A DNA stretch of 64,000 nucleotides from CAXBDP01 sp963974465 (GTDB lineage: Bacteria; Bacteroidota; Bacteroidia; Cytophagales; Cyclobacteriaceae). Below the pieces are notes generated by a model that did not search any database, was not told where the DNA came from, and saw nothing but the letters and a program-made list of their open reading frames with translations. A program made the position numbers and the translations under genes. The stretch lies in NCBI GenBank assembly GCA_049340005.1, contig JBMPIY010000001.1. One strand, given 5' to 3'. Below are positions 9,578-17,717 of this stretch, in pieces. Numbering within the stretch: position 1 is the first letter of the stretch; each line of letters starts with the position of its first letter.

Positions 9578-10273
9578 TTAAATGTTGGACAAATCTTTAT
9601 TAATTATGTCCGTGGCCATCATAGTTACCTTATGTACCTGTTCCTCAAAGGTAAGGTTTGTAGTGTCTAATTCGATAGCATCATCAGCCTTTTTTAGTGG
9701 AGACACATCTCTTGTAGTATCAATCTGATCTCTTTTTTGAAGGTTCGATATGATTTCATCCAAAGGAATCAAATGTCCTTTTTCTAACAGTTCCTTTTGC
9801 CTACGTTCGGCACGGATTCCGACATCGGCAAGCATAAAAACTTTCAATTCAGCTTCTGGAAATACAACTGTTCCAATATCCCTTCCATCCATTACCACAC
9901 CTTTATTTTTTCCCCATTTGCGCTGTAATGCTACCATCGCACGGCGCACTTCCGAAATGGCACTCACCTGACTTACTTTCTCAGATATTTGCATTTCTCT
10001 TATCTGCTGTTCAACATTTAAACCATTCAAATAGGTTTCCTGTTGGCCATTTTTCGGATTTATTTTGAACTCAACATCTATCTCGCTGATTGCCTTGCTA
10101 ATAGCTTTATCGTCGGTGAGACTAATATGGTGCTGAGAAAAATATAATGTAACCGCCCGATACATGGCGCCAGAATCAATGTAGATATATTGGAGGGAAT
10201 GGGCTACTGCTTTGGCCGTGCTACTTTTGCCGCAACCTGAGTAACCATCTATGGCTATGGTGATTTTCCTCAT
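9578..10273 (-). CDS. cmk: Cytidylate kinase
   Basis: A 231-residue cytidylate kinase that phosphorylates CMP and dCMP. The P loop GYSGCGKS lies at residues 10-17, and the downstream GRDIGTVVFP motif and a QKRDQIDTTRDVSPL segment are typical. An in-frame ATG at 10306 would add 11 residues. The ATG at 10273 gives the family-typical MRKITIAIDG start and leaves room for a -7 box, so it is preferred. It is followed 10 bp later by ispH. Confidence 0.95.
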   Translation of the reverse strand: MRKITIAIDGYSGCGKSSTAKAVAHSLQYIYIDSGAMYRAVTLYFSQHHISLTDDKAISKAISEIDVEFKINPKNGQQETYLNGLNVEQQIREMQISEKVSQVSAISEVRRAMVALQRKWGKNKGVVMDGRDIGTVVFPEAELKVFMLADVGIRAERRQKELLEKGHLIPLDEIISNLQKRDQIDTTRDVSPLKKADDAIELDTTNLTFEEQVHKVTMMATDIINKDLSNI

Positions 10274-10311
10274 ATTTGCCCTATTGGCAGTAATTTTATG
10301 TGGCAAATATA
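10272..10311 (-). promoter_or_regulatory. cmk: cmk promoter box inside a 9-bp inverted repeat
   Basis: ATATTTGCC (10272-10280) and GGCAAATAT (10302-10310) form a perfect 9-bp inverted repeat with a 21-nt spacer. The right arm overlaps a minus-strand TATATTTG (10304-10311), which matches the -7 consensus TAnnTTTG; the left arm overlaps the cmk start codon. No clear -33 element is visible. This could be an operator or simply a leader hairpin. Confidence 0.35.
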
Positions 10312-10375
10312 GGCGAATAATATTTAAGTGATAAAGGCAGGAGGTTTATGTTCTTCTTCCTTTAATGAAAAGTTA

Positions 10376-11062
10376 TCAACTGTGCAAACCACACTCCTTT
10401 TTACTATTTTCCCACCACCAGCGTCCATCTCTAAAATCCTCATTTTCCATGACTGCACGTGTACATGGCTGGCAACCTATACTGGGAAATCCCTTTTTAT
10501 GTAATGTGTTAATTGGGATATTATTATCATCAACTACTTGGTTGAGTTCTTCCCAAGTAAGATTTAACAGCGGATGATACTTTATGATATTATTATGCTC
10601 ATCATATTCTAATTGAGAAAGACCATTCCTGCTGGCTGATTGCTCCGCACGCAAACCAGTAACCCAGAGTTTTCTTCCTTTAATGGCTTGTTGCAATGGG
10701 TCTATTTTGCGTATTCTACAGCATTCTTTACGATCTTCAACTGAGTCATAGAAAGAATTAGGACCCTTCTTTTCAACCATTGCTTGAATCTTACCTTGAT
10801 TTGGAAAAAAAGGTGTGATGGGTAATTTATAGCGAATGAGTGTTCGACTCCACACATCATAAGTCTCCGGAAATAGCCTTCCTGTATCCAATGTAAAAAT
10901 TGAGACAGGATGTTCCATCTTAGATATCAAATAGGTAATATACTGATCTTCAATACCAAAAGAAGTACTAAATACCATATCCCGACCAAATTGGTTATGA
11001 AGTTTATCCAAATTATCTTTTGGATTATCTGTAAGTATTGATTGTAATTGACTTAAATCCAT
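10376..11062 (-). CDS. cysH: Assimilatory adenylylsulfate (APS/PAPS) reductase
   Basis: A 228-residue CysH that reduces activated sulfate to sulfite with thioredoxin. It carries the cysteine pairs of the [4Fe-4S] subclass, Cys114-Cys115 (KECCRIRK) and Cys197/Cys200 (GCQPC), which points to APS rather than PAPS as substrate. The C-terminal ECGLH motif contains the catalytic Cys224. No cysC is fused or adjacent, which also fits direct APS reduction. It starts 1 bp after the upstream DUF2061 gene and is divergent from the rest of the sulfur genes. Confidence 0.95.
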   Translation of the reverse strand: MDLSQLQSILTDNPKDNLDKLHNQFGRDMVFSTSFGIEDQYITYLISKMEHPVSIFTLDTGRLFPETYDVWSRTLIRYKLPITPFFPNQGKIQAMVEKKGPNSFYDSVEDRKECCRIRKIDPLQQAIKGRKLWVTGLRAEQSASRNGLSQLEYDEHNNIIKYHPLLNLTWEELNQVVDDNNIPINTLHKKGFPSIGCQPCTRAVMENEDFRDGRWWWENSKKECGLHS

Positions 11063-11063
11063 A

Positions 11064-11294
11064 CTACATCTCTATTTTGTTCCAAACTCGCTCATGTAGG
11101 TAGTAAAGCAATATCTTGGTTAGCACTTCGATGGAGCCAATTGAAAATGCCATTACAAGCTCTCCTGTTACTATATATGAAATTACAATCGTATCTATTG
11201 TACCAACAATCCTCCAGGAGACAGCCTTTACAGCTGATTTTAAGCTTCTGTCTCCTTGTCTTACTTGCTTATTCCGTATTAACTGATCTATCAT
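11064..11294 (-). CDS. DUF2061 small membrane protein linked to sulfate assimilation
   Basis: A 76-residue protein with the DUF2061 signature: SAVKAVSWRIVGTIDT, then SYIVTG, and a C-terminal TKILLYYLHERVW. Two hydrophobic segments (about 25-45 and 46-66) suggest a small inner-membrane protein. DUF2061 genes are often found next to cysteine or sulfate assimilation genes. Here it is the first gene of a pair with cysH, separated by 1 bp. Its function is unknown; a role in sulfate or sulfite handling is inferred only from position. Confidence 0.8.
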   Translation of the reverse strand: MIDQLIRNKQVRQGDRSLKSAVKAVSWRIVGTIDTIVISYIVTGELVMAFSIGSIEVLTKILLYYLHERVWNKIEM

Positions 11295-11310
11295 AACAAT
11301 TAATTTTTTG

Positions 11311-11345
11311 CAAATATATTTATTCCTATCAAATTGGTAGTATTA
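11311..11345 (-). promoter_or_regulatory. Promoter box and imperfect palindrome upstream of DUF2061-cysH
   Basis: A minus-strand TATATTTG (11311-11318) fits the -7 consensus. Directly upstream, 11321-11345 is a 25-bp imperfect palindrome centred on CTATCAAATTGGTAG, with 17 of 25 positions symmetric. Its size, position over the -10 to -37 area and closeness to an Rrf2 regulator gene suggest an Rrf2-type operator that represses the cysH unit. This is inference from geometry. Confidence 0.4.
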
Positions 11346-11400
11346 ATATGAATTAATTTTCAAATTAGTCATTTAGCCGCTTGCTTCTACTCAATAGTGG

Positions 11401-11456
11401 ATTGAACAAGCTCATATCGTTGTTCAATTAAATTCTGTCATACATTCGTATATTTG
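11401..11456 (+). promoter_or_regulatory. Perfect 9-bp inverted repeat and -7 box upstream of the Rrf2 gene
   Basis: ATTGAACAA (11401-11409) and TTGTTCAAT (11420-11428) are a perfect inverted repeat with a 10-nt spacer. A plus-strand TATATTTG (11449-11456) matches the -7 consensus and ends 19 bp before the Rrf2 start codon. The repeat covers the -33 area, which suggests control of the regulator gene itself. Its sequence differs from the palindrome in front of the cysH unit, so the two sites may bind different proteins. Confidence 0.4.
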
Positions 11457-11475
11457 AGGATAAGCACCCAAGGTT

Positions 11476-11913
11476 ATGATCTCAAAGAAATGTAAATATG
11501 CCATAAAGGCCGTATTGTATATTGCTCGAAAGTCTGAAGAAAATCGCCCTCCTTTCGCCGCAGAAATTGCGGAAAATGAACATATTCCCTTAAAATTTTT
11601 AGAAACAATTTTGAGAGAGTTGAAGAATAATCGCATCCTGCTTAGCAAAAGAGGAAAAATGGGTGGTTATGTTCTTCTAAAGAAGCCAGAAGAAATCAAG
11701 CTTATGGAAATCATTCGAATAATGGATGGTCCTATTGCACTATCACCATGTGTTTCTCTAAATTATTATTCCCCTTGCGACGATTGCAATGAAGCTACTT
11801 GTATGATCAAAAAGGTTTTCGAACAAGTAAGAGATGTGACTTTAGAGGTATTAGGAGGCAGCGATATTAAAATGATGGTAGATAAAGAAAAAGAACTTCG
11901 ACAAGCAAAATAA
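11476..11913 (+). CDS. Rrf2 family transcriptional regulator, probably of sulfur genes
   Basis: A 145-residue Rrf2/IscR/CymR-type regulator with an N-terminal winged helix-turn-helix (about 1-65, including SKRGKMGGYVL). The effector region has four cysteines, Cys92, Cys101, Cys104 and Cys109; three such cysteines commonly bind an iron-sulfur cluster in this family. It lies between the divergent DUF2061-cysH pair and the cysD-cysN unit. A role as sulfur or cysteine regulator is likely from position, similar to CymR, but not proven. Confidence 0.85.
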   Translation: MISKKCKYAIKAVLYIARKSEENRPPFAAEIAENEHIPLKFLETILRELKNNRILLSKRGKMGGYVLLKKPEEIKLMEIIRIMDGPIALSPCVSLNYYSPCDDCNEATCMIKKVFEQVRDVTLEVLGGSDIKMMVDKEKELRQAK

Positions 11914-12085
11914 CCAGCTGTAGCCAAGCCACTACCAATCCTAACAATCCTATTTGTAACCTACGGCCATTAGAAGCATTATTTTAATCTTATTCATACT
12001 ATTTCTATAGACTTTATTGTTTTTATAGATTTTCGTTATTTCCTTTGCTTCCTCAAGTAATTATTCAATCTACAATAAATTGAAA

Positions 12086-12982
12086 ATGACTAATCAATTA
12101 TTGAACACTCTGGAAGAAGAAGCTATTTACATTATGAGAGAGGTAATAGGGCAGTTTCAAAATCCAGCTCTACTATTTTCAGGAGGGAAAGATTCCATTA
12201 CATTGGTTCATTTGGCGAAAAAAGCATTTACTCCTGCTTCATTTCCATTCCCATTGCTTCATATAGATACAGGTCATAATTTCCCCGAAACAATACAATT
12301 CAGAGATTGGCTTGCAAATGAAGTCAATGCAAAGCTGATTGTTAGATATGTGCAAGATAATATTGATGCCGGTAAGGTAAAAGAAGAAAGCGGGAGGTAT
12401 GCATCTCGAAATGTACTACAAACAGCTACCCTGTTAGATGCAATTGAAGAGTTCAAATTTGACGCTTGTATTGGAGGTGCTAGACGCGACGAAGAAAAAG
12501 CCAGAGCTAAAGAGCGGATATTTTCAGTACGTGATGATTTTGGGCAATGGAATGAAAAACTTCAAAGACCTGAGTTATTTGATATACTCAATGGCAAAAT
12601 AAATCACGGTGAAAATGTACGTGTATTTCCCATTAGCAACTGGACAGAAATAGACGTTTGGAATTACATAAAACAAGAGAATTTAGCAATTCCTTCAATT
12701 TATCATTCGCATGTACGGGAGGTTTTTTATAGAGACGGACTACTCACTCCCATTTCAGAATTTACCCAACCTCAACCAAGTGATAAAGTATTCACAGCCT
12801 CTGTTCGCTTTCGTACCGTTGGCGATATGACTTGTACCGCTGCGGTCTTATCTGATGCAGAAGAACTAGATGAAATAATCAATGAAATAAGCCATTCAAA
12901 TATTTCAGAAAGAGGTGCTCGAATTGATGACAAACGAAGCGAAGGCGCAATGGAAGAAAGAAAAAAGGTTGGCTATTTCTAA
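12086..12982 (+). CDS. cysD: Sulfate adenylyltransferase subunit 2
   Basis: A 298-residue ATP sulfurylase small subunit with the PP-loop motif SGGKDS at residues 32-37 and the family landmarks HIDTGHNFPET, GGARRDEEKARAKER and the C-terminal RGARIDDKRSEGAMEERKK. It forms APS from sulfate and ATP together with CysN. A TTG six bases upstream is in frame, but the ATG at 12086 after an A-rich leader is the more likely start. The gap to cysN is 16 bp. Confidence 0.95.
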   Translation: MTNQLLNTLEEEAIYIMREVIGQFQNPALLFSGGKDSITLVHLAKKAFTPASFPFPLLHIDTGHNFPETIQFRDWLANEVNAKLIVRYVQDNIDAGKVKEESGRYASRNVLQTATLLDAIEEFKFDACIGGARRDEEKARAKERIFSVRDDFGQWNEKLQRPELFDILNGKINHGENVRVFPISNWTEIDVWNYIKQENLAIPSIYHSHVREVFYRDGLLTPISEFTQPQPSDKVFTASVRFRTVGDMTCTAAVLSDAEELDEIINEISHSNISERGARIDDKRSEGAMEERKKVGYF

Positions 12983-12998
12983 TTAATCAGCGTAAAAA

Positions 12999-14246
12999 AT
13001 GGATATACTAAAAATTGTAACAGCAGGTAGTGTCGATGATGGCAAAAGCACATTAATTGGTCAATTACTTTATGTCACTAATTCGCTGAAAGAAGACCAG
13101 CTTGAGAATATAAAGGCTAAGAGCAATGCAAAAGGCTATGATTATATAGATTTATCACTTGCTACTGATGGATTGCTCACCGAAAGAGAGCAAGGAATTA
13201 CTATAGATGTTTCCAATATCTATTTCTCAAGTGAACATAGGCGTTACGTCATTGCCGATTCTCCAGGTCATATAGAATATACTAGAAATATGGTGACTGG
13301 AGCCAGCAATGCGGATGTAGCAATAATCCTGATCGATGCTCGCAAAGGTGTAATTGAGCAAACAAGGAGACATTACTTTATCACACAATTACTAGGGATA
13401 AGGCATATTGTTATTACCATCAATAAAATGGACTTAGTAGACTTTGATGAGACAGTTTACAATACTATTAAAACAAACTTTGAACAACTCAACGCAGGAA
13501 ACTCACTATCAAAAACCAACCATTACTTCCTTCCAATATCAGCATTAAGTGGTGAGAACATCCTTACCAATTCCGAGAAATTAGATTGGTATATAGGGCC
13601 AAGTCTTTTACCTCTTTTGGAAACCATCCAATTGGCAAAGAATTCATCCCAAAGCGCTGCATTACAGGTGCAAAATATTATTCGGCCTAAAACACATCAA
13701 TTACATGACTATAGAGGAATCTCAGGAAAAGTAAAAAGTGGCCATTTCCATTTAGGAGATCAAGTGCAAATTTCACCATCAGGTAGAAGCAGCATTATCC
13801 AATCAATTGAAAAATACGGTCATCCTATTAGTGAACTGAAGGAAGGTGAAAATGGGACGATCCTGCTAAAAGACGATTTAGACATAAATAGAGGTGATAG
13901 CATTTTCATACCTGACAATTCTTTACAAGAAATAAAATCTTTAGAAGCGACCATTTGCTGGATGCAAAATGACACAATTAGAAATGGACAAAAGTACTGG
14001 CTTCAGCAAGGATCCAATCGAGTATTGGCAAAGGTTCAAAAAGTTTCTTCCCGATTCAATACCAACTTATTTGAGAGTGAAGCAAGTGATTCGTTAGGAT
14101 TGAATGACATTGGTGAAGTCGAGCTAATACTCAACAAACCGCTACTTGCACTGCCATACATAGTCAATAAGGCTTTAGGAGCATTCATATTGATCGATCA
14201 GAATAGTAATAACACCGCAGGCGTAGGCTTTATAAAGGAAAATTAA
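12999..14246 (+). CDS. cysN: Sulfate adenylyltransferase subunit 1 (GTPase)
   Basis: A 415-residue EF-Tu-like GTPase subunit of ATP sulfurylase. The G1 loop GSVDDGKST is at 10-18, the switch region has EREQGITID, G3 is DSPGH at 87-91 and G4 is NKMD. GTP hydrolysis drives APS formation by CysD. No APS kinase domain is fused at the C-terminus, in line with an APS-using CysH. The stop codon directly abuts the start of the sulfite reductase gene. Confidence 0.95.
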   Translation: MDILKIVTAGSVDDGKSTLIGQLLYVTNSLKEDQLENIKAKSNAKGYDYIDLSLATDGLLTEREQGITIDVSNIYFSSEHRRYVIADSPGHIEYTRNMVTGASNADVAIILIDARKGVIEQTRRHYFITQLLGIRHIVITINKMDLVDFDETVYNTIKTNFEQLNAGNSLSKTNHYFLPISALSGENILTNSEKLDWYIGPSLLPLLETIQLAKNSSQSAALQVQNIIRPKTHQLHDYRGISGKVKSGHFHLGDQVQISPSGRSSIIQSIEKYGHPISELKEGENGTILLKDDLDINRGDSIFIPDNSLQEIKSLEATICWMQNDTIRNGQKYWLQQGSNRVLAKVQKVSSRFNTNLFESEASDSLGLNDIGEVELILNKPLLALPYIVNKALGAFILIDQNSNNTAGVGFIKEN

Positions 14247-16322
14247 ATGCAAAGTTTTAGAACTGAATTAGAAGATCCCATAGTACAAAAAGACATACTA
14301 GACCTTGAACAAAAAATCTATGCTTATAAGAATGGAAGTTTGGATGAGGATAGGTTTAGAAGTCTAAGATTAGCACGTGGAGTATATGGGCAAAGGCAAA
14401 CAGGCGTTCAAATGGTTCGAATCAAAATTCCATTTGGTAAAATTTCAGCCAAGCAACTAATTCGCATAGCAGAAGTTGCGGATCAATATTCAAATGGAAA
14501 TTTACACATCACCACCCGCCAAGATATTCAAATACATCATGTAAGCTTGGATGATACACCTCAATTATGGGCAGAACTAGAAAAGGATAAAATTACCTTA
14601 AGAGAAGCCTGTGGTAATACCGTTCGAAATATTACTGCTTCGATATTTTCAGGAATTGATAAGAAAGAGGCATTTGATGCGACACCTTATGCTCAGGTAT
14701 TATTCGAATATTTACTGAGGAATCCCATATGCCAAGAAATGGGTAGAAAATTTAAAATTGCCTTTGCGTCAAGCACCAAAGATGATGCTTTCACATTTGT
14801 GCATGACCTTGGATTTATTCCAAAAATGCAGGAGGATATTCGTGGCTTTAAAGTTCTTTTAGGTGGAGGAATCGGTTCCCAACCTAACCATGCAAATGTG
14901 GTTCAAGAATTTTTACCAACTGATCAGCTCATACCCTTTACTGAAGCAGTAATTAGAGTATTCGACAAATACGGAGAAAGGGATCGTAGAAATAAGGCAA
15001 GACTTAAGTTTCTCATCAACGAAATTGGACTAGATGAATTTTTGATTCTGGCGGAAAAGGAAAAAAAATCACTTCCCTATCTAAAATTCCCCATCATACC
15101 AAATGAGCAGGTTATTACCATTCCTGCCATTTATCAATCAACGCCACCAACATCTATCAAACATGAATACGATCGTTGGCTACTCGTTAATGTGTTTGAG
15201 CAAAAGCAGAAAGGGCTATATTCTGTGGGAATTCAAATTGATAGAGGAGATATTTCATCTGAATTGGCAAGAAAATTAGCCCTAATAATAGAAAAATATA
15301 CAGGTGACGATACCAGACTTAGTATTGGGCAGAGCATATTGCTAAGGCATATTCCAAATGAAAATTTGCCACAATTATTCGAGGAACTTCATCACTTGAA
15401 TTTGGCCAATCCTGGCTTTCACAAAATCAATGATATTGTAGCTTGTCCCGGTACCGACACATGTAATTTGGGAATTGCAAGTAGTATGGGACTAGCCAAA
15501 GAATTACAAAAAGTAATTGAAGCCGAATTTTCCGAATTAATCCTTGAAGAAGAAATATCAATTAAGATAAGTGGCTGTATGAATGCTTGTGGCCAACATA
15601 CAATTGCAAACATAGGATTCCAAGGAATGACAATAAAGGCAGGAAATAAAGTGGCTCCAGCTACTCAAATTCTATTAGGCGGCGGCCCCCTTGGCGATGG
15701 CAATGGAAGGTTTGCTGAAAAACTCTTAAAAGTCCCTTCAAAACGAAGTCCTGAAGTCCTAAGATGGATCCTCAATGACTTCTATATGCAACGTACTCCA
15801 AATGAGACATTCCTTCAATATTATGATCGATTTGGCGCCGATTACTTCTACCAGAATCTAAAGCATTGGTCAGATGTGAATGAATTGACTGATACCGATT
15901 TTGTTGATTGGGGAAATACAGAAAAGTACGAAAAGGCAATTGGTATTGGAGAATGTGCTGGAGTAGCTATAGACTTAGTAGCAACCTTAATTTTTGAGGC
16001 CGAAGACAAGCTGTTTCTTGCGCAAGAATGCTTGGATAAAAATGCATTTGCAGATAGCATTTACCAAAGTTACTCAGCTCAAACCCATGCTGCTAAAGCT
16101 TTGCTGACAAGCACAAATGCCAAGACAAACTCTCATGCGCTTATTCACCAAAATTTCGACATTGAGTTTGCTGATTTCAAAAATGAATTTGGCAATAACT
16201 TCGAAATATTGATCTCAGCAATAAATGAAAATACGCCCTCAAAAGCATTTGCTCTACAATACCTTACACAAGCCAAAAGCATTATTCAATGGATCAAAAA
16301 TTACAGGAATGCGCAAAAATGA
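14247..16322 (+). CDS. Siroheme sulfite (or nitrite) reductase with a C-terminal helical extension
   Basis: A 691-residue single-chain siroheme and [4Fe-4S] reductase. The cluster and siroheme cysteines are Cys400 and Cys406 (CPGTDTC) and Cys444 and Cys448 (CMNAC). N-terminal substrate-side motifs TTRQDIQIHHV and REACGNTVRNI are typical. The position after cysDN makes sulfite the likely substrate. The last 120 or so residues, after the catalytic half, are helical and resemble a HEPN-like module reported in Bacteroidota homologues; this assignment is tentative. No flavoprotein partner gene is nearby, so ferredoxin is a possible electron donor. The end overlaps the SUMT gene by 14 bp. Confidence 0.9.
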   Translation: MQSFRTELEDPIVQKDILDLEQKIYAYKNGSLDEDRFRSLRLARGVYGQRQTGVQMVRIKIPFGKISAKQLIRIAEVADQYSNGNLHITTRQDIQIHHVSLDDTPQLWAELEKDKITLREACGNTVRNITASIFSGIDKKEAFDATPYAQVLFEYLLRNPICQEMGRKFKIAFASSTKDDAFTFVHDLGFIPKMQEDIRGFKVLLGGGIGSQPNHANVVQEFLPTDQLIPFTEAVIRVFDKYGERDRRNKARLKFLINEIGLDEFLILAEKEKKSLPYLKFPIIPNEQVITIPAIYQSTPPTSIKHEYDRWLLVNVFEQKQKGLYSVGIQIDRGDISSELARKLALIIEKYTGDDTRLSIGQSILLRHIPNENLPQLFEELHHLNLANPGFHKINDIVACPGTDTCNLGIASSMGLAKELQKVIEAEFSELILEEEISIKISGCMNACGQHTIANIGFQGMTIKAGNKVAPATQILLGGGPLGDGNGRFAEKLLKVPSKRSPEVLRWILNDFYMQRTPNETFLQYYDRFGADYFYQNLKHWSDVNELTDTDFVDWGNTEKYEKAIGIGECAGVAIDLVATLIFEAEDKLFLAQECLDKNAFADSIYQSYSAQTHAAKALLTSTNAKTNSHALIHQNFDIEFADFKNEFGNNFEILISAINENTPSKAFALQYLTQAKSIIQWIKNYRNAQK

Positions 16323-17076
16323 AACTGGAAAACTCACGCTAGTTGGGGCAGGTCCAGGCGATCCCGAGTTGCTCACACTGAAAGGGCATAAAGCTATCAG
16401 TCAAGCTGACATCATACTGTACGATGCTTTGATACCTATCGAACTCCTAAATATCAATCCTATTTCAAAGAATATATTTGTTGGAAAACGAAGAGGCATT
16501 CAACAATATGCCCAAAATGAAATAAATGAGTTAATTATAAATTACGCACTTTTAGGACTCAATGTAGTACGGCTCAAAGGAGGTGATCCAATGGTTTTCG
16601 GTAGAGCACATGAAGAAATATTAACTGCGATCGAGCACGGAATTGAATGTAATGTCATTCCGGGCATCTCATCTTACGCAGGCATTGCGGCTTATCACAG
16701 GATTCCCATCACAAAAAGAGCCCAGCATGAAAGTTTTTGGGTTTTAACAGCCTGTACATCACAGAAGCAACTTTCCGATGATATTGCTCTTGCGGCACAA
16801 TCTAGCGCTACCATCATCATATTAATGGGTATGGCATTTTTACCAAAGATTATTGATCTTTTTAGCAAGTATAAGAAGGCTGATTTCCCCATAGCAGTAA
16901 TCCAAAATGGCACTACTCAGCATGCAAAAAGTGTTTATGGAACACTCCAAAATATCGAAGAATTAGTCAAAAACAACAATATTACAAATCCTGCAAATAT
17001 CATCATCGGTGAGGCAGTTCTTGACAAAATAACCTCCCGCCATTTGGTAAGAAGGTCTGAGTTTGAAACAGCATGA
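16309..17076 (+). CDS. cobA: Uroporphyrinogen-III C-methyltransferase (SUMT)
   Basis: A 255-residue SAM-dependent methyltransferase that makes precorrin-2, the first step to siroheme. The motifs VGAGPGDPELLT at the N-terminus and RLKGGDPMVFGR in the middle identify the family. An in-frame ATG at 16225 would add 28 residues inside the sulfite reductase gene. The ATG at 16309 places the usual start just before GKLTLVGAG and is preferred. The stop overlaps the next gene by 4 bp, so the siroheme genes are coupled to the reductase that needs the cofactor. Confidence 0.93.
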   Translation: MRKNETGKLTLVGAGPGDPELLTLKGHKAISQADIILYDALIPIELLNINPISKNIFVGKRRGIQQYAQNEINELIINYALLGLNVVRLKGGDPMVFGRAHEEILTAIEHGIECNVIPGISSYAGIAAYHRIPITKRAQHESFWVLTACTSQKQLSDDIALAAQSSATIIILMGMAFLPKIIDLFSKYKKADFPIAVIQNGTTQHAKSVYGTLQNIEELVKNNNITNPANIIIGEAVLDKITSRHLVRRSEFETA

Positions 17077-17639
17077 ATCAATTATATCCAATTTTCTTGA
17101 AAACAGAAGCACTTTCAATACTTGTAGTTGGAGGAGGAAATGTGGCATTAGAAAAACTCTATTTTCTATTCAAAAACAGCCCTAATGCTAATGTACTACT
17201 CATTTCAGAAAATATAAAAGAAGAGATTCTCTCACTAAAATCTAATTATCAAATCACCTTTGTTTATGACCGTTACCATCCAAAGTACTTGAATGGGCAC
17301 CACATTGTAATTGCTACTACCAATGAACCCGAAACCAATAAACTAATTCATAGTCATTGTAGATCTAGGAATCTTTTAATAAATGTGGCTGATTGCCCAC
17401 CACTTTGTGATTTCTATATGGGTGGCATTGTGAGTAAAGGAAATTTAAAAATTGGTATTTCCACAAATGGCAAATCTCCTACCCTAGCAAAAAGGCTCAA
17501 AGAGCTTTTGCAGGAAGTACTTCCGGAGGAAATAGACGACTTGCTAATCAATATGCACACCTACCGTAAAACACTCTCTTTAAGTTTTGAAGAAAAGGTA
17601 GCTCACTTGAATGAGCTCACAAAAAAATTCATCCAGTAG
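17073..17639 (+). CDS. Precorrin-2 dehydrogenase / sirohydrochlorin ferrochelatase (Met8-like)
   Basis: A 188-residue homologue of the N-terminal half of CysG and of Met8p/SirC. It has the NAD-binding glycine motif VVGGGNVALEK near residues 18-28, then NVADCPPLCDFYMGGIV and the STNGKSPTLAKRL motif. It should oxidise precorrin-2 and perhaps insert iron to complete siroheme. The ATGA overlap with SUMT indicates coupled translation. SUMT and this enzyme are separate here, while they are fused in enteric CysG. Confidence 0.9.
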   Translation: MNQLYPIFLKTEALSILVVGGGNVALEKLYFLFKNSPNANVLLISENIKEEILSLKSNYQITFVYDRYHPKYLNGHHIVIATTNEPETNKLIHSHCRSRNLLINVADCPPLCDFYMGGIVSKGNLKIGISTNGKSPTLAKRLKELLQEVLPEEIDDLLINMHTYRKTLSLSFEEKVAHLNELTKKFIQ

Positions 17640-17670
17640 ACAATTTATAGTCAAGCACCAATTACAACCT

Positions 17671-17701
17671 TTTGAAAAGCACAATGCCGTTTGTAATATT
17701 G
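17671..17701 (+). promoter_or_regulatory. ade: Likely promoter of ade
   Basis: TTTG at 17671-17674 is followed after 19 bp by TAATATTG (17694-17701), one mismatch from the -7 consensus TAnnTTTG. The 19-bp spacing fits Bacteroidota sigma-A promoters, and the box ends 16 bp before the ade start codon. Confidence 0.45.
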
Positions 17702-17717
17702 AAAACAAATAAAACAA

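Noticed and set aside
12086..12103. TTG start codons for cysD, PhnA-C, DUF922, the cytochrome, folK and the TolC-like gene
   Set aside because: In each case an ATG lies a few codons downstream at the family-typical start or signal peptide, after an A-rich leader.
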